Source of the DNA: Synechococcus sp. MVIR-18-1
GTDB lineage: Bacteria; Cyanobacteriota; Cyanobacteriia; PCC-6307; Cyanobiaceae
Length of the DNA stretch: 64,000 nt
Direction of reading: 5' to 3'
NCBI RefSeq assembly: GCF_014279835.1
Contig: NZ_CP047942.1
Coordinates: forward strand, 1,612,001 to 1,676,000
A program made the position numbers and the translations under genes. Below the pieces are notes generated by a model, which saw nothing but the letters and a program-made list of their open reading frames with translations, had not been told where the DNA came from and made no database searches. Shown here in pieces: positions 17,793 through 27,134 of this stretch; position 1 is the stretch's first letter, and every line of letters starts with the position of its first letter.

Positions 17793-19481
17793 ATGACTAG
17801 TACAAAATACGATCCACGCATCCTTAAAACACAACATCCGGTTCCTGGAGCGCCGGACAACTGGAAGAGATTTTTCACATTCAACACCGATGCCAAAGTG
17901 ATCGGCATCCAGTACATGTGCCTAGCTCTGATCTTCCTTCTCATCGGTGGATTATTAGCCATGGTGATGCGCGGAGAATTGATTACACCTCCCGCCGATT
18001 TAGTGGACCCCTCTGTTTACAACGGGCTCTACACCATGCATGGAACAATCATGCTGTTTCTCTTTCTGTTTCCCGTCCTGAATGGATTCAACAATTTGTT
18101 GATTCCAACCATGATCGGCGCACCCGACATGGCCTTCCCAAAACTAAATGCAGCAGCATTTTGGTTGGTGCCAGTGTTTGCCATCGTTCTTTTGGCCAGC
18201 TTTTTTGTACCCGGTGGCCCTGCGTCCTCAGGATGGTGGTCCTATCCGCCTGTGAGCATCCAGAATCCCTTAGGCAATTTCATTAACGGTCAATTTCTAT
18301 GGATCCTCGCCGTCGCTTTATCCGGTGTTTCATCGATCATGGGAGCGATTAATTTCGTTACCACAATCATTCGCATGCGAGCTCCTGGGATGGGCTATTT
18401 CCGGATGCCCGTTTTCATCTGGACTGCATGGGCTGCTCAAACGCTGCAACTGATTGGACTCCCCGCATTAACAGGTGGAGCCATCATGCTTCTATTTGAT
18501 CTCAGCTTTGGAACGAGCTTCTTCCGTCCAGAAGGAGGCGGTGATCCCGTTCTCTATCAACACTTTTTCTGGTTCTATTCCCATCCAGCAGTTTATGTGA
18601 TGGTGCTTCCCGTTTTCGGTATTTTTTCGGAAGTGATTACGGTTTATTCGCGCAAACCCCTCTTCGGCTACAAATTTGTTGCCCTTGCTTCATTTATCAT
18701 CACTTTCTTGGGGCTCATTGTTTGGGTTCACCATATGTTCTATTCCGGAACACCACAGTGGATGCGAAACCTTTTCATGGTGACCACCATGTTGATTGCT
18801 GTTCCCACTGGGGTTAAAGTCTTTGCTTGGTTGGGAACTCTATGGGGAGGAAAAATACGGCTCAGTACACCCATGCTATTCGTGCTTGGCGGACTTATAA
18901 ATTTCATCTTTGGAGGGATTACTGGGGTCATGCTTGGCACCGCACCCATTGACATCCACGTAGGCAATACTTATTTCGTTGTCGCTCATTTCCACTACAT
19001 CATTTTCAATACCATTGGCTTTGGTATTTTCGCAGGAATTTACCACTGGTTTCCTAAATTTACGGGACGCATGTATTACGAAGGACTGGGCAAAGTTCAC
19101 TTTGTATTGACATTTATTGGCGCCACACTGAATTGGTTGCCTTTGCATTGGGCAGGATTACTGGGCATGCCAAGACGAGTGGCTTCCTATGACCCGGAAT
19201 TTGCCATCTGGAACGTGATTGCAAGCATTGGGGCATTCATGCTGGGCGTGGCCTCCATTCCCTTCATTCTCAACATTGTGAGCTCCTGGGCCAGAGGACC
19301 GAAAGCACCTGCCAATCCCTGGAATGCTATTGGCTTGGAGTGGTTGTTACCTTCCCCGCCTCCAGCCGAAAACTTCGAAGACGATGTCCCAACCGTTATC
19401 AGCGAGCCCTACGGCTATGGCTTGGGCAAACCCTTAGTCGAAGACCAAGCCTTCTACGTCCATCGCTCCATGGAGGCCTGA
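17793..19481 (+). CDS. ctaD: Terminal oxidase subunit I
   Basis: This is the catalytic 12-helix subunit of a haem-copper oxidase, 562 residues, reducing O2 to water and pumping protons. Visible sites are the low-spin haem His in TMHGTIMLFLF, the CuB and crosslink region FYSHPAVYVMVLP, VWVHHMFYSG, the K-channel region, and the two haem ligands in VVAHFHYIIF. The YSHPAVY form, with Tyr-Ser instead of the D-channel Glu, marks an A2-type oxidase. It sits five bases after ctaC and five bases before ctaE. Confidence 0.95.
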   Translation: MTSTKYDPRILKTQHPVPGAPDNWKRFFTFNTDAKVIGIQYMCLALIFLLIGGLLAMVMRGELITPPADLVDPSVYNGLYTMHGTIMLFLFLFPVLNGFNNLLIPTMIGAPDMAFPKLNAAAFWLVPVFAIVLLASFFVPGGPASSGWWSYPPVSIQNPLGNFINGQFLWILAVALSGVSSIMGAINFVTTIIRMRAPGMGYFRMPVFIWTAWAAQTLQLIGLPALTGGAIMLLFDLSFGTSFFRPEGGGDPVLYQHFFWFYSHPAVYVMVLPVFGIFSEVITVYSRKPLFGYKFVALASFIITFLGLIVWVHHMFYSGTPQWMRNLFMVTTMLIAVPTGVKVFAWLGTLWGGKIRLSTPMLFVLGGLINFIFGGITGVMLGTAPIDIHVGNTYFVVAHFHYIIFNTIGFGIFAGIYHWFPKFTGRMYYEGLGKVHFVLTFIGATLNWLPLHWAGLLGMPRRVASYDPEFAIWNVIASIGAFMLGVASIPFILNIVSSWARGPKAPANPWNAIGLEWLLPSPPPAENFEDDVPTVISEPYGYGLGKPLVEDQAFYVHRSMEA

Positions 19482-19485
19482 AGCA

Positions 19486-20091
19486 ATGACCACAACCAAT
19501 CCCGACTTACCGCTCAATCACCAACCCGGTCACATCAAGCACGATGGGCACAACCTCACAGGTTTTATCATTTTCCTGTGTTCAGAAAGTATTATTTTTC
19601 TAGCCTTTTTTATTGGCTTTGCGCTTTTAAAAACCACCGCTCCAGAGTGGCTTCCTGAAGGTGTTGAGGGGCTAGAAACACGCATGCCTTTGATCAACAC
19701 AATCGTGCTGGTCAGTTCAAGCTTTGTAGCCTATTTTGCAGAGCGCTATTTGCATCAGAAAAACCTTTGGGGCTTTCGAGCCTTATGGCTCCTCACGATG
19801 GCCATGGGAGCATACTTTGTTTATGGACAATATGTGGAATGGTCCGAACTTCAATTCGGCCTTAGCAGTGGAGTCTTTGGTGGTACATTTTTTCTTTTAA
19901 CAGGATTTCACGGCCTGCATGTCATAACAGGCATTCTGTTAATGGGATTGATGCTGATTCGATCTTTCAGGCCAAATAATTATGAGAAGGGGGATATGGG
20001 CGTCACATCAGTAAGTCTTTTCTGGCATTTTGTTGATGTTATTTGGATCATTCTTTACCTTTTAATTTACGTCTGGCAACGCACGACCTGA
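19486..20091 (+). CDS. ctaE: Terminal oxidase subunit III
   Basis: This 201-residue protein has five membrane helices and typical subunit III sequences: GFIIFLCSESIIFLAFFIGF near the N-terminus, FLLTGFHGLHVITG in the middle and LFWHFVDVIWIILYLLIYVW at the end. It completes the ctaCDE unit. A GMC oxidoreductase follows 44 bp downstream on the same strand. Confidence 0.94.
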   Translation: MTTTNPDLPLNHQPGHIKHDGHNLTGFIIFLCSESIIFLAFFIGFALLKTTAPEWLPEGVEGLETRMPLINTIVLVSSSFVAYFAERYLHQKNLWGFRALWLLTMAMGAYFVYGQYVEWSELQFGLSSGVFGGTFFLLTGFHGLHVITGILLMGLMLIRSFRPNNYEKGDMGVTSVSLFWHFVDVIWIILYLLIYVWQRTT

Positions 20092-20135
20092 TCCATCCGA
20101 GTTTTCAGATCTGATCTGCCCTCAATCTTTCCATC

Positions 20136-21653
20136 ATGATCATCGACGACAGCCATTACGACGTGATCATCATCGGCAGTGGTGCCGGTGGTGGAACCCT
20201 TGCCGGTGCCCTGAGCCGAAAGGGTCACTCGGTGCTGATGCTTGAGCGAGGAGAGGCCATGGCTCTCGAAGATCAAAATGTGGCCGATGTGGATCTATTC
20301 CGGAAAGATCGTTATCACCCAAAAAATGAGCGCTGGTTTGGGCCTGACGGTGATCCATTCGCACCACAAACCACCTACTCCCTCGGCGGCAACACAAAAA
20401 TCTGGGGTGCAGTGCTGGAGCGCATGCGCGAACAGGATTTTGATGAAGTCCCGCTGCAAGAAGGGGTTTCACCGTCCTGGCCCATCAACTACAACCAGCT
20501 CTCTCCTTATTACTCAGCAGCTGAAAAGTTGTACCGAGTGCATGGTCGCTCAGGAATCGACCCCACTGAACCAACCCGCTCTTCCCCTTTTGAGCATGAG
20601 CCAAAACCACTGGTTCCTTTTCTTGAGCCCCTACGAGAAGCGCTCAAACGCCAGGGATGTCAGCCCTATGACCTTCCGCTGAGCTGGTCCAACAGCCAGG
20701 AAGATCCAAGTGGAGATTCTCAGCTGTATGGCATCGACAATGCCGATCCTTCCAAACTGGAAATCCGAACGCAAGCCGCAGTGAAGCGTTTGCACTTAAA
20801 TCCTCTCGGCAGCTGCGTAAAGGGGGTGGAAGTTGACGTAGCCGGTGAAGCCTGGCTGTTCAAGGCGGATCTCATCGTGCTGGCCGCAGGAGCCATCAAC
20901 TCTCCGGCCATCCTGCTGCGATCGCATTCCAGCCATCACCCCCGAGGCCTCAGTAATGGGTCCGACCAGGTCGGTCGCAACCTGATGAATCTGCAACTCA
21001 CCTCCATCCTGCAGCTCGCAACCGAACGCAACGACGGACGCTATGCCCGATCGCTTGGAATCAATGACTATTACTGGGGAGACAAAAACGTCTCGTTCCC
21101 GCTGGGCCACATTCAAGCCGCAGGAGGTGTCTTGCAGGACGCCCTATTTGCAGAGTCACCGCCAGTGCTGTCCCTTGTTACCAAAATGATTCCTGATTTT
21201 GGACTGGAGCGACTGGCGTCCCGATCGGTGGCTTGGTGGGCCATGTCTGAAGTCTTGCCCGACACCCACAACAAGGTGTGGCTAAACAACGATCAGCTCC
21301 GCATCAACTACATCCATAACAATCGCGAAGCTCATGATCGACTGGTCTATCGCTGGATTGACACCCTCAAAGCGATCGAAGCCGACCCACTCACTCGGGT
21401 GGTGAGTACCGCACCGACCCACCCAAGGGGCGAAGCACCTTTAAGCGTTGTGGGCTATGCATGCGGCACCTGTTGCATGGGCACCGATCCAGCGGCCTCT
21501 GTGGTCGACCCATCAGGGAAGTGCCATGAACTCGACAATCTTTATATCGCCGACTCAAGTGTGTTTCCTAGCTGTCCCAGCGTGGGGCCGGGTCTGACCA
21601 CCATCGCCTTAGCCCTGCGATTAGCTGACACTCTCAGCCAGCGCATGACCTGA
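20136..21653 (+). CDS. GMC-family FAD oxidoreductase
   Basis: This 505-residue flavoprotein belongs to the glucose-methanol-choline family. It has the FAD-binding DVIIIGSGAGGGTLAGALSR near residues 9-28, the GMC signature around YSLGGNTKIWGAV, and a C-terminal FAD/active-site block (CGTCCMGTDPAASVVDP, PSCPSVGPGLTTIALALRLA). The usual catalytic His pair is not plainly visible to me. There is no signal peptide. Substrate unknown; sugar or alcohol dehydrogenases of this family often donate electrons to quinones. Its position directly behind an ARTO-type oxidase makes a functional link conceivable. Confidence 0.82.
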   Translation: MIIDDSHYDVIIIGSGAGGGTLAGALSRKGHSVLMLERGEAMALEDQNVADVDLFRKDRYHPKNERWFGPDGDPFAPQTTYSLGGNTKIWGAVLERMREQDFDEVPLQEGVSPSWPINYNQLSPYYSAAEKLYRVHGRSGIDPTEPTRSSPFEHEPKPLVPFLEPLREALKRQGCQPYDLPLSWSNSQEDPSGDSQLYGIDNADPSKLEIRTQAAVKRLHLNPLGSCVKGVEVDVAGEAWLFKADLIVLAAGAINSPAILLRSHSSHHPRGLSNGSDQVGRNLMNLQLTSILQLATERNDGRYARSLGINDYYWGDKNVSFPLGHIQAAGGVLQDALFAESPPVLSLVTKMIPDFGLERLASRSVAWWAMSEVLPDTHNKVWLNNDQLRINYIHNNREAHDRLVYRWIDTLKAIEADPLTRVVSTAPTHPRGEAPLSVVGYACGTCCMGTDPAASVVDPSGKCHELDNLYIADSSVFPSCPSVGPGLTTIALALRLADTLSQRMT

Positions 21654-21674
21654 CCCAACAAAAGGCTGAACGGA

Positions 21675-23036
21675 TCAAGCCATCGTCACAAACTCCTCTG
21701 AAACCGTCGGGTGCAAGGCCATCGTGCGATCGAAATCGGCCTTGGTCGCCCCCATTCCCACGGCGATAGCAGCCATCTGGATAATTTCTGCCGCATGCTC
21801 ACCAACCATGTGACATCCGAGCACCTTCCCGCTGTTCAATTCCAAGACCAACTTCAACAAGCAACGGGGACCGTGTTGAGGCAACGCCTGAGCCATGGAG
21901 CGAAAACGCGCGCGATGAACCACAACCTGATCCGCACCGAGCTGGGCAATCGCTGCCTCCTCTGATAAGCCCACTGTGGCTAGCTCCGGCTGACTGAACA
22001 CAGCACTTGCAACCAAGTTGTGATTGACCTGCCGAGGAGTGCTTCCAAACACACTGTCTGCAAAAGCACGCCCCTCATCCACCGCGACAGGGGTCAAGCA
22101 AATGCGATCCGTCACATCTCCAACCGCAAAAACATGGGGAAGGTTGGTGACTTGATCGGCATCAACTGGGATTCGATGCCCCTCGACCACCACGCCAGCG
22201 GCATCGAGACCCAGGCCTGAAAGGAATGGTTGACGCCCCGTCGCCAACAGGACCCCACCACACGGCAGACGATCACCGCTCTTGGTCACGACAGTCAAAT
22301 CATTTGATTGACCCTCAATCGCAGCAAGGCCTTGTCCAAAGCGCAGGTCGATGCCCTTGGACTGCATACCCTCCTGCACAACTCCTGACAGTTCGCTGTC
22401 AAACCCTCGCAAAAGCTGTTCGCCACGCACCAATTGGGTCACCGCAACACCAAGGCCTCGCAGGATGCCAGCAAATTCACATGCAATGAACCCAGCTCCC
22501 ACCACTACAACCCGGTCTGGGAAACGCTGCTGCAAAAACATGTCATCGCTGATCCAAGCAAGCTCAGCCCCTGGAATGTTCGGCCGAAAAGGTCGCCCAC
22601 CCACTGCAATCATCACCCGCTTGGCCTGCAGCACCTGATCGATCTCACCCTCGCGCGCCTTAGACACACCAATGCGATGCGGGTCAAGAAAACGGCCCCA
22701 ACCTGTGATCAACTCCACTCCAGCTTTGGCCAAAAAATCGATATGAAGTGCATTGAGGCGATCCACCTCTTGACGCACATTGCGCAAAAGCACAGACGTA
22801 TCAAACGTTGCCCCCGCAACACTCACGCCATAACTCGACGCACCCTCGAGTTGTTCGGAGAGAAGAGAGCCGTACACCAGCAGCTTTTTCGGCACGCAAC
22901 CACGAATGACACAGGTACCGCCAACGCGATCTCCCTCCACAATCGCCACCTTGGCTCCATAACGGGCAGCACGTTTGGCAGCAGCTAAGCCTCCAGACCC
23001 AGCACCGAGAACCACAAGATCAAAGATTTGTTCCAT
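21675..23036 (-). CDS. gor: Glutathione-disulfide reductase
   Basis: This is an NADPH-dependent FAD disulfide reductase. From the ATG at 23036 the protein starts with FDLVVLGAGSGGLAAAKRAA, then has the redox-active pair in GGTCVIRGCVPKKLL. The NADPH domain is VVVVGAGFIACEFAGIL, the FAD-binding HVFAVGDVTD follows, and the C-terminal His-Glu pair is in ALHPTVSEEFVTM. This form (CVIRGC and LHPTxSEE) separates glutathione reductase from dihydrolipoamide and mercuric reductases. The frame extends 69 bp further upstream, but the extension is not family-like. Confidence 0.92.
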   Translation of the reverse strand: MEQIFDLVVLGAGSGGLAAAKRAARYGAKVAIVEGDRVGGTCVIRGCVPKKLLVYGSLLSEQLEGASSYGVSVAGATFDTSVLLRNVRQEVDRLNALHIDFLAKAGVELITGWGRFLDPHRIGVSKAREGEIDQVLQAKRVMIAVGGRPFRPNIPGAELAWISDDMFLQQRFPDRVVVVGAGFIACEFAGILRGLGVAVTQLVRGEQLLRGFDSELSGVVQEGMQSKGIDLRFGQGLAAIEGQSNDLTVVTKSGDRLPCGGVLLATGRQPFLSGLGLDAAGVVVEGHRIPVDADQVTNLPHVFAVGDVTDRICLTPVAVDEGRAFADSVFGSTPRQVNHNLVASAVFSQPELATVGLSEEAAIAQLGADQVVVHRARFRSMAQALPQHGPRCLLKLVLELNSGKVLGCHMVGEHAAEIIQMAAIAVGMGATKADFDRTMALHPTVSEEFVTMA

Positions 23037-23155
23037 GGGGTTCACTGTTTTCTCACATTTTGCCCGCTGCCTTCGATGCACGAGTACACCAACAATCAGA
23101 GCCAAGTCAGCTCAGGAGTGATCAGCGAGTCAATTCACAACTCAACCTCGGCATA

Positions 23156-23839
23156 GTGGATGGATGCAGCGTTGAGGCCTGCCCTCTGCATCTTCCTGAT
23201 TACGCCCCAATACCTGATCACAACAAAGGTCTCAAGCTTTTTGAGGTGGCCGTTGCTGACCTTCAGCCCACACAGATGTGTGTGGGGATGGCTGAGGTAT
23301 GGAACCGGCAACGTGATTTCCGTGAGGAAAGTCCCGAAGAACGTCGCCGGTATCTCAATCGCAAGCCAGTGCCATTGGTACGCAATCAGCTTGGACACCT
23401 TTGGATGGTGGATCGACATCACCGCCTCCGAGCCTTGCTCGAAATGGTTCCAACGATTACGACTTACGGCTACGTGATCGACGACCTAACCACTAGCACC
23501 AGGGAGGAGGCTCTCCAGGCTCTACACAACAAGGGTTGGCTCTATCTTCAAGACGGCAGAGGCAATGGCCCGTGGCCAGCGAAAGACCTGCCCGCCACAT
23601 TGCTTGGCCTTCAGGATGATCCTTACCGCAGCCTTGTTTGGAAACTGAAGCAGGAGGGAGTGATCAAGCCACAGCCCTTGATTCCTTATCACGAGTTTCG
23701 TTGGGGCCTCTGGTTGCGAACGAGGCCCATGCCTCCTTTTAGCTCAAAACATTTGGATCCAGCCCTACCTGCAGCGCGCAGGCTCGCTCGCTCATCAGCG
23801 GCATCCCACTTGGCAGGCTGGAAAGGCAGTGATGCCTGA
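23156..23839 (+). CDS. ParB-like nuclease-domain protein (ParBc_2 type)
   Basis: This is a roughly 227-residue protein with the putative ParB-like fold: LFEVAVADLQPTQMCVG, RRRYLNRKPVPLVRNQLG and the characteristic WMVDRHHRLRAL. The family is of unknown function and unrelated to partitioning in most genomes. GTG 23156 gives a start just before the conserved region, while the frame is open to 23060. The C-terminal third contains RWGLWLRTRPMPPFS. It is convergent with dnaA, ending 6 bp from its stop. Confidence 0.65.
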   Translation: MDGCSVEACPLHLPDYAPIPDHNKGLKLFEVAVADLQPTQMCVGMAEVWNRQRDFREESPEERRRYLNRKPVPLVRNQLGHLWMVDRHHRLRALLEMVPTITTYGYVIDDLTTSTREEALQALHNKGWLYLQDGRGNGPWPAKDLPATLLGLQDDPYRSLVWKLKQEGVIKPQPLIPYHEFRWGLWLRTRPMPPFSSKHLDPALPAARRLARSSAASHLAGWKGSDA

Positions 23840-23845
23840 TGATTC

Positions 23846-25243
23846 CTAGCGACGACGGCGAGAGTCGATTTGCAAAAGATCCTTCACCCTTTGCACCTGA
23901 CTCGCTAGGTGCGGATCAGTAGCAAGCTTCTTTTCCACTTGTTCAATGGCATAAATCACGGTGGTGTGATCCTTACCTCCGAAGGTGTCGCCGATTCTCG
24001 GCAAGCTCAAATCTGTGCCTTGCCGCATCAAGAACATCCCCACCTGACGAGCCTGACTCACCGCTCGCCGTCGGCTGCTGCTGCGCATATCTTCTGCCGT
24101 GACGTCGAACACCTCAGACACCTTTTCAATCACTTGCTGCGGTGTGACATCAACACCTTGGCCACTGGGATCAAGCATCGGCGCGACCGATTCAACGGTC
24201 ATCGGAATTCCTGTGATCGAAGAAAACGCAACAGCCCGAGTGAGCGCTCCCTCAAGTTCACGAATATTGGAGGTAAAGCGGCCAGAGATGTATTGAATTA
24301 AGTCGCGAGGAAGAGCAACGCGTTCTTGCTCAGCTTTTTTCTGAAGAATCGCCATTCGTGTTTCCAGATCAGGGGCCTGGATATCCGCGATTAATCCCAT
24401 CGAGAAGCGAGAAATTAATCGCTCCTGCAGCCGAGGAATTTGGCTAGGAGGCCGATCACTCGCAATCACAATCTGTCGCCCTGCATCGTGCAAAGCATTG
24501 AACGTATGGAAGAACTCTTCTTGGGTGTATTCCTTGCCTTCGATGAATTGAATGTCATCAACCAAGATGAGATCCGCGGCCCGATAACGGTCTCGGAAAG
24601 CCTGCATACCGTCCTTACGAATCGCAGTAATCAGATCATTCGTAAACGTTTCCGTCGACACATAAAACACGCGCGCTTCAGGATCAATCTCTAGGCGGTA
24701 ATGACCAATCGCCTGCATTAGATGGGTCTTGCCTAGGCCCACACCTCCACAGATGAATAGCGGATTGAATTCACGGCCTGGGGCCTCGGCTACTGCCAAA
24801 GCAGCCGCATGCGCCATCCGACTGTTGGGGCCAACGACAAAACGATTGAACACATAGCGCATGTTCAAGCCGGGGAGCCGACGGGGAGCGGTGCTCGGCG
24901 GGGCAGCGACTCCAGCCGTCGTTGGTGCCAAAGCCTGCTGGCTGGAAGGCGACACCCGAGCCTCGAGAGTCGACCCAGGCGCCCCATCTTCATCGTCTTG
25001 AGCAAGCACGATCACCTCGATCGGATGCCCCGTGATCTCCTGCGCCACTTCAGCAATGGTGCTGACGTAGTTCTTACGCAGCCAATTGCTAGCAAAACGA
25101 TTGGGAGCCTGCAGGGTCAGCCTCCGATCTTGGAAGGAGTTACAGCGCGCAGGACGAATCCACGTTTCAAAGGTGGGCTTGCTGAGGTTGCTCTGAAGAG
25201 CGTGCTGCACCTTGTTCCAGAGCTCACTGCCCGTCAGCACCAC
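23846..25243 (-). CDS. dnaA: Chromosomal replication initiator DnaA
   Basis: This is the ATP-dependent origin-binding initiator, 465 residues. Domain I is at the N-terminus ([13 protein letters not shown]), there is a short variable linker, an AAA+ domain ([33 protein letters not shown]), and a C-terminal domain IV with the DnaA signature [15 protein letters not shown]. The flanks do not show a cluster of DnaA boxes, so this is not obviously the origin. The gene is divergent from the HtrA protease with 86 bp between. Confidence 0.97.
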   Translation of the reverse strand: MVLTGSELWNKVQHALQSNLSKPTFETWIRPARCNSFQDRRLTLQAPNRFASNWLRKNYVSTIAEVAQEITGHPIEVIVLAQDDEDGAPGSTLEARVSPSSQQALAPTTAGVAAPPSTAPRRLPGLNMRYVFNRFVVGPNSRMAHAAALAVAEAPGREFNPLFICGGVGLGKTHLMQAIGHYRLEIDPEARVFYVSTETFTNDLITAIRKDGMQAFRDRYRAADLILVDDIQFIEGKEYTQEEFFHTFNALHDAGRQIVIASDRPPSQIPRLQERLISRFSMGLIADIQAPDLETRMAILQKKAEQERVALPRDLIQYISGRFTSNIRELEGALTRAVAFSSITGIPMTVESVAPMLDPSGQGVDVTPQQVIEKVSEVFDVTAEDMRSSSRRRAVSQARQVGMFLMRQGTDLSLPRIGDTFGGKDHTTVIYAIEQVEKKLATDPHLASQVQRVKDLLQIDSRRRR

Positions 25244-25329
25244 ATTCCACCTTCTGCGAATGACGAATCTACGCGCCTTATGCCGAGTGGCCCGTCTTTA
25301 ATGAAACCAGTTTCAACACGTTTCTGTTC

Positions 25330-26499
25330 ATGGCAGCTGCCGCCTCCCGCGCCCTGGCACGATCCCTGCCCTGGATCGGGATCGGAATCGGAATCGGAAT
25401 CGTCAGCTTGACGATGGGAGGGTGTGGATCATCCATGCGTCAACGGCTTGGCTTAGAGCCAGAAGCGAAGGCACCCGCAACCCTTCCCGAAGTGAGTGAT
25501 GGGCCTCGTTCGGCCCCTCTACAACCCGGTCGCAACGTGATCGTCCAAGCCGTTGAACGGGTTGGTCCGTCGGTCGTACGCATCGACACCGTGAAACGGG
25601 TATCCAATCCACTAGGCAACCTGTTTGGAGGTGGGCCAACCACCCAAAAACAAGCCGGTCAAGGTTCAGGATTCATCACACGCTCTGACGGCCTGATTTT
25701 CACGAATGCGCACGTGGTGGAAGGCGCGGACAAAGTGGCCGTCACCTTGCCTGACGGTCGCAGCTTCAGTGGACGCGTTCTTGGCGGCGACCCCTTAACG
25801 GATGTGGCGGTGGTGAGAGTCGTAGCTGAAAAGCTACCTGTCGCACCCCTTGGGAACTCAAACGACCTAAAACCCGGTGAATGGGCCATCGCGATCGGCA
25901 ATCCGCTTGGGCTCAACAACACGGTCACAGCGGGCATCATCAGTGCTGTGGATCGGACCAATGCCGTAGGAGAAGGCCAGCGTGTCCCCTACATCCAAAC
26001 CGACGCTGCAGTAAACCCAGGAAACAGCGGTGGTCCCCTCATTAACGCCGCTGGGCAAGTGATCGGCATCAACACAGCGATTCGCCAAGCACCTGGCGCA
26101 GGACTGAGTTTTGCCATCCCGATCAACTTGGCCAAGCGCATTGCCCAACAAATCATCAGCACTGGTCAGGCCTCCCACCCCTATATCGGTGTACGACTGC
26201 AGAGCCTGACCCCCCAATTGGCCAAAGAAATCAACGCCACGAGCAACCTTTGCACCGTGCCCGAGCTCAACGGCGTGCTCGTGATTGAAGTGGTGGAGGG
26301 CAGCCCCGCAGCCAAGGCTGGTATTGAGCCTTGTGATTTAATCCGCAACGTGAATGGCTCCGCCGTCAACGACCCCTCTGAAGTGCAGCTGGCCGTTGAC
26401 CGAGGACAGGTGGGTCAGGTCATGCCGCTGATTGTGGAACGAGCTGGGGAACAGCAAACCCTGGATGTCACACCTGAGGAGCTACCACGCCAAAGATGA
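25330..26499 (+). CDS. HtrA/DegQ-type serine protease with PDZ domain
   Basis: This is a periplasmic/lumenal trypsin-like protease of the Deg family, 389 residues. The N-terminus has a hydrophobic stretch repeating GIGIGIGI and a Gly-Gly-Cys (TMGGCGSS) that could be a lipobox. The catalytic triad is visible: His in IFTNAHVVEG, Asp in PLTDVAVVRV and Ser in PGNSGGPLIN. One PDZ domain follows (GVLVIEVVEGSPAAKAG, PCDLIRNVNG). Cyanobacteria have HtrA, HhoA and HhoB; I cannot assign which. The last base overlaps the start of the following glycosyltransferase. Confidence 0.92.
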   Translation: MAAAASRALARSLPWIGIGIGIGIVSLTMGGCGSSMRQRLGLEPEAKAPATLPEVSDGPRSAPLQPGRNVIVQAVERVGPSVVRIDTVKRVSNPLGNLFGGGPTTQKQAGQGSGFITRSDGLIFTNAHVVEGADKVAVTLPDGRSFSGRVLGGDPLTDVAVVRVVAEKLPVAPLGNSNDLKPGEWAIAIGNPLGLNNTVTAGIISAVDRTNAVGEGQRVPYIQTDAAVNPGNSGGPLINAAGQVIGINTAIRQAPGAGLSFAIPINLAKRIAQQIISTGQASHPYIGVRLQSLTPQLAKEINATSNLCTVPELNGVLVIEVVEGSPAAKAGIEPCDLIRNVNGSAVNDPSEVQLAVDRGQVGQVMPLIVERAGEQQTLDVTPEELPRQR

Positions 26500-27134
26500 T
26501 TCAATCACCCATCCCAACACTCGTTGTGATGGCTCGCTGGCCAGCTAGCGGTCGCTGCAAGCGTCGCCTGGCCGTCGACATCGGAAGCGAGCAGGCGGCC
26601 ATCATTCAGCAACGCCTCACCGCCCATACCTTCGCTGTTTCTGAAGCACTCAACGAGCAGGGTGACGTGGATGTGCAGGTGGCAATGAGCGGCGTGAGTC
26701 TGCGATCAGCCCAACGCTGTCTGCCCTCCTTACCGCCCTGCACCCTCGTGGATCAGGGACGGGGATCGCTTGGGGCTCGCATGCTCCGTCAGATTCATCG
26801 CGCGCGCTTCAGGCAGCAGAACAAGCCTGTGATCGTGATCGGAACCGATCTTGCAGATCTTTGTCAAAACGATCTGCGCCATGCGATCCAAAAGCTCCAA
26901 AACCAACCCTTGGTGCTGGGCCCCTCCGCAGACGGTGGGTATTGGTTGCTGGGGCTGGGCGCTGCATTAACGCAGCAACAGCTCGATGCACTCTTTGCGG
27001 CCGTGCCATGGGGAAGCAACAAGGTGTTGGACATCACTTGCGCTCGCGCTCGGGGGCTGGGTCTCACACCCCATCTACTCAGCATGAAAAACGACATTGA
27101 TTGTCTTGCTGATCTTCATTCATGGCAGCGATGA
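26496..27134 (+). CDS. TIGR04282-type glycosyltransferase (DUF2064)
   Basis: This 212-residue protein has the DUF2064 layout: MARWPASGRCKRRLAVDIG near the N-terminus resembling a nucleotidyl/glycosyl transferase loop, VIVIGTDLADLC in the middle and LVLGPSADGGYWLLGL. Proteins of this type, paired with the next gene's family, are named in databases for arsenosugar biosynthesis. The 5' end overlaps the protease stop by 4 bp and the 3' end overlaps the next start by 13 bp, so the two transferases form a translationally coupled pair. Confidence 0.8.
   Translation: MIQSPIPTLVVMARWPASGRCKRRLAVDIGSEQAAIIQQRLTAHTFAVSEALNEQGDVDVQVAMSGVSLRSAQRCLPSLPPCTLVDQGRGSLGARMLRQIHRARFRQQNKPVIVIGTDLADLCQNDLRHAIQKLQNQPLVLGPSADGGYWLLGLGAALTQQQLDALFAAVPWGSNKVLDITCARARGLGLTPHLLSMKNDIDCLADLHSWQR

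Noticed and set aside
25244-25329. Possible replication origin beside dnaA
   Set aside because: No cluster of TTATCCACA-type boxes was visible in the short flank. dnaA is often away from the origin in cyanobacteria.
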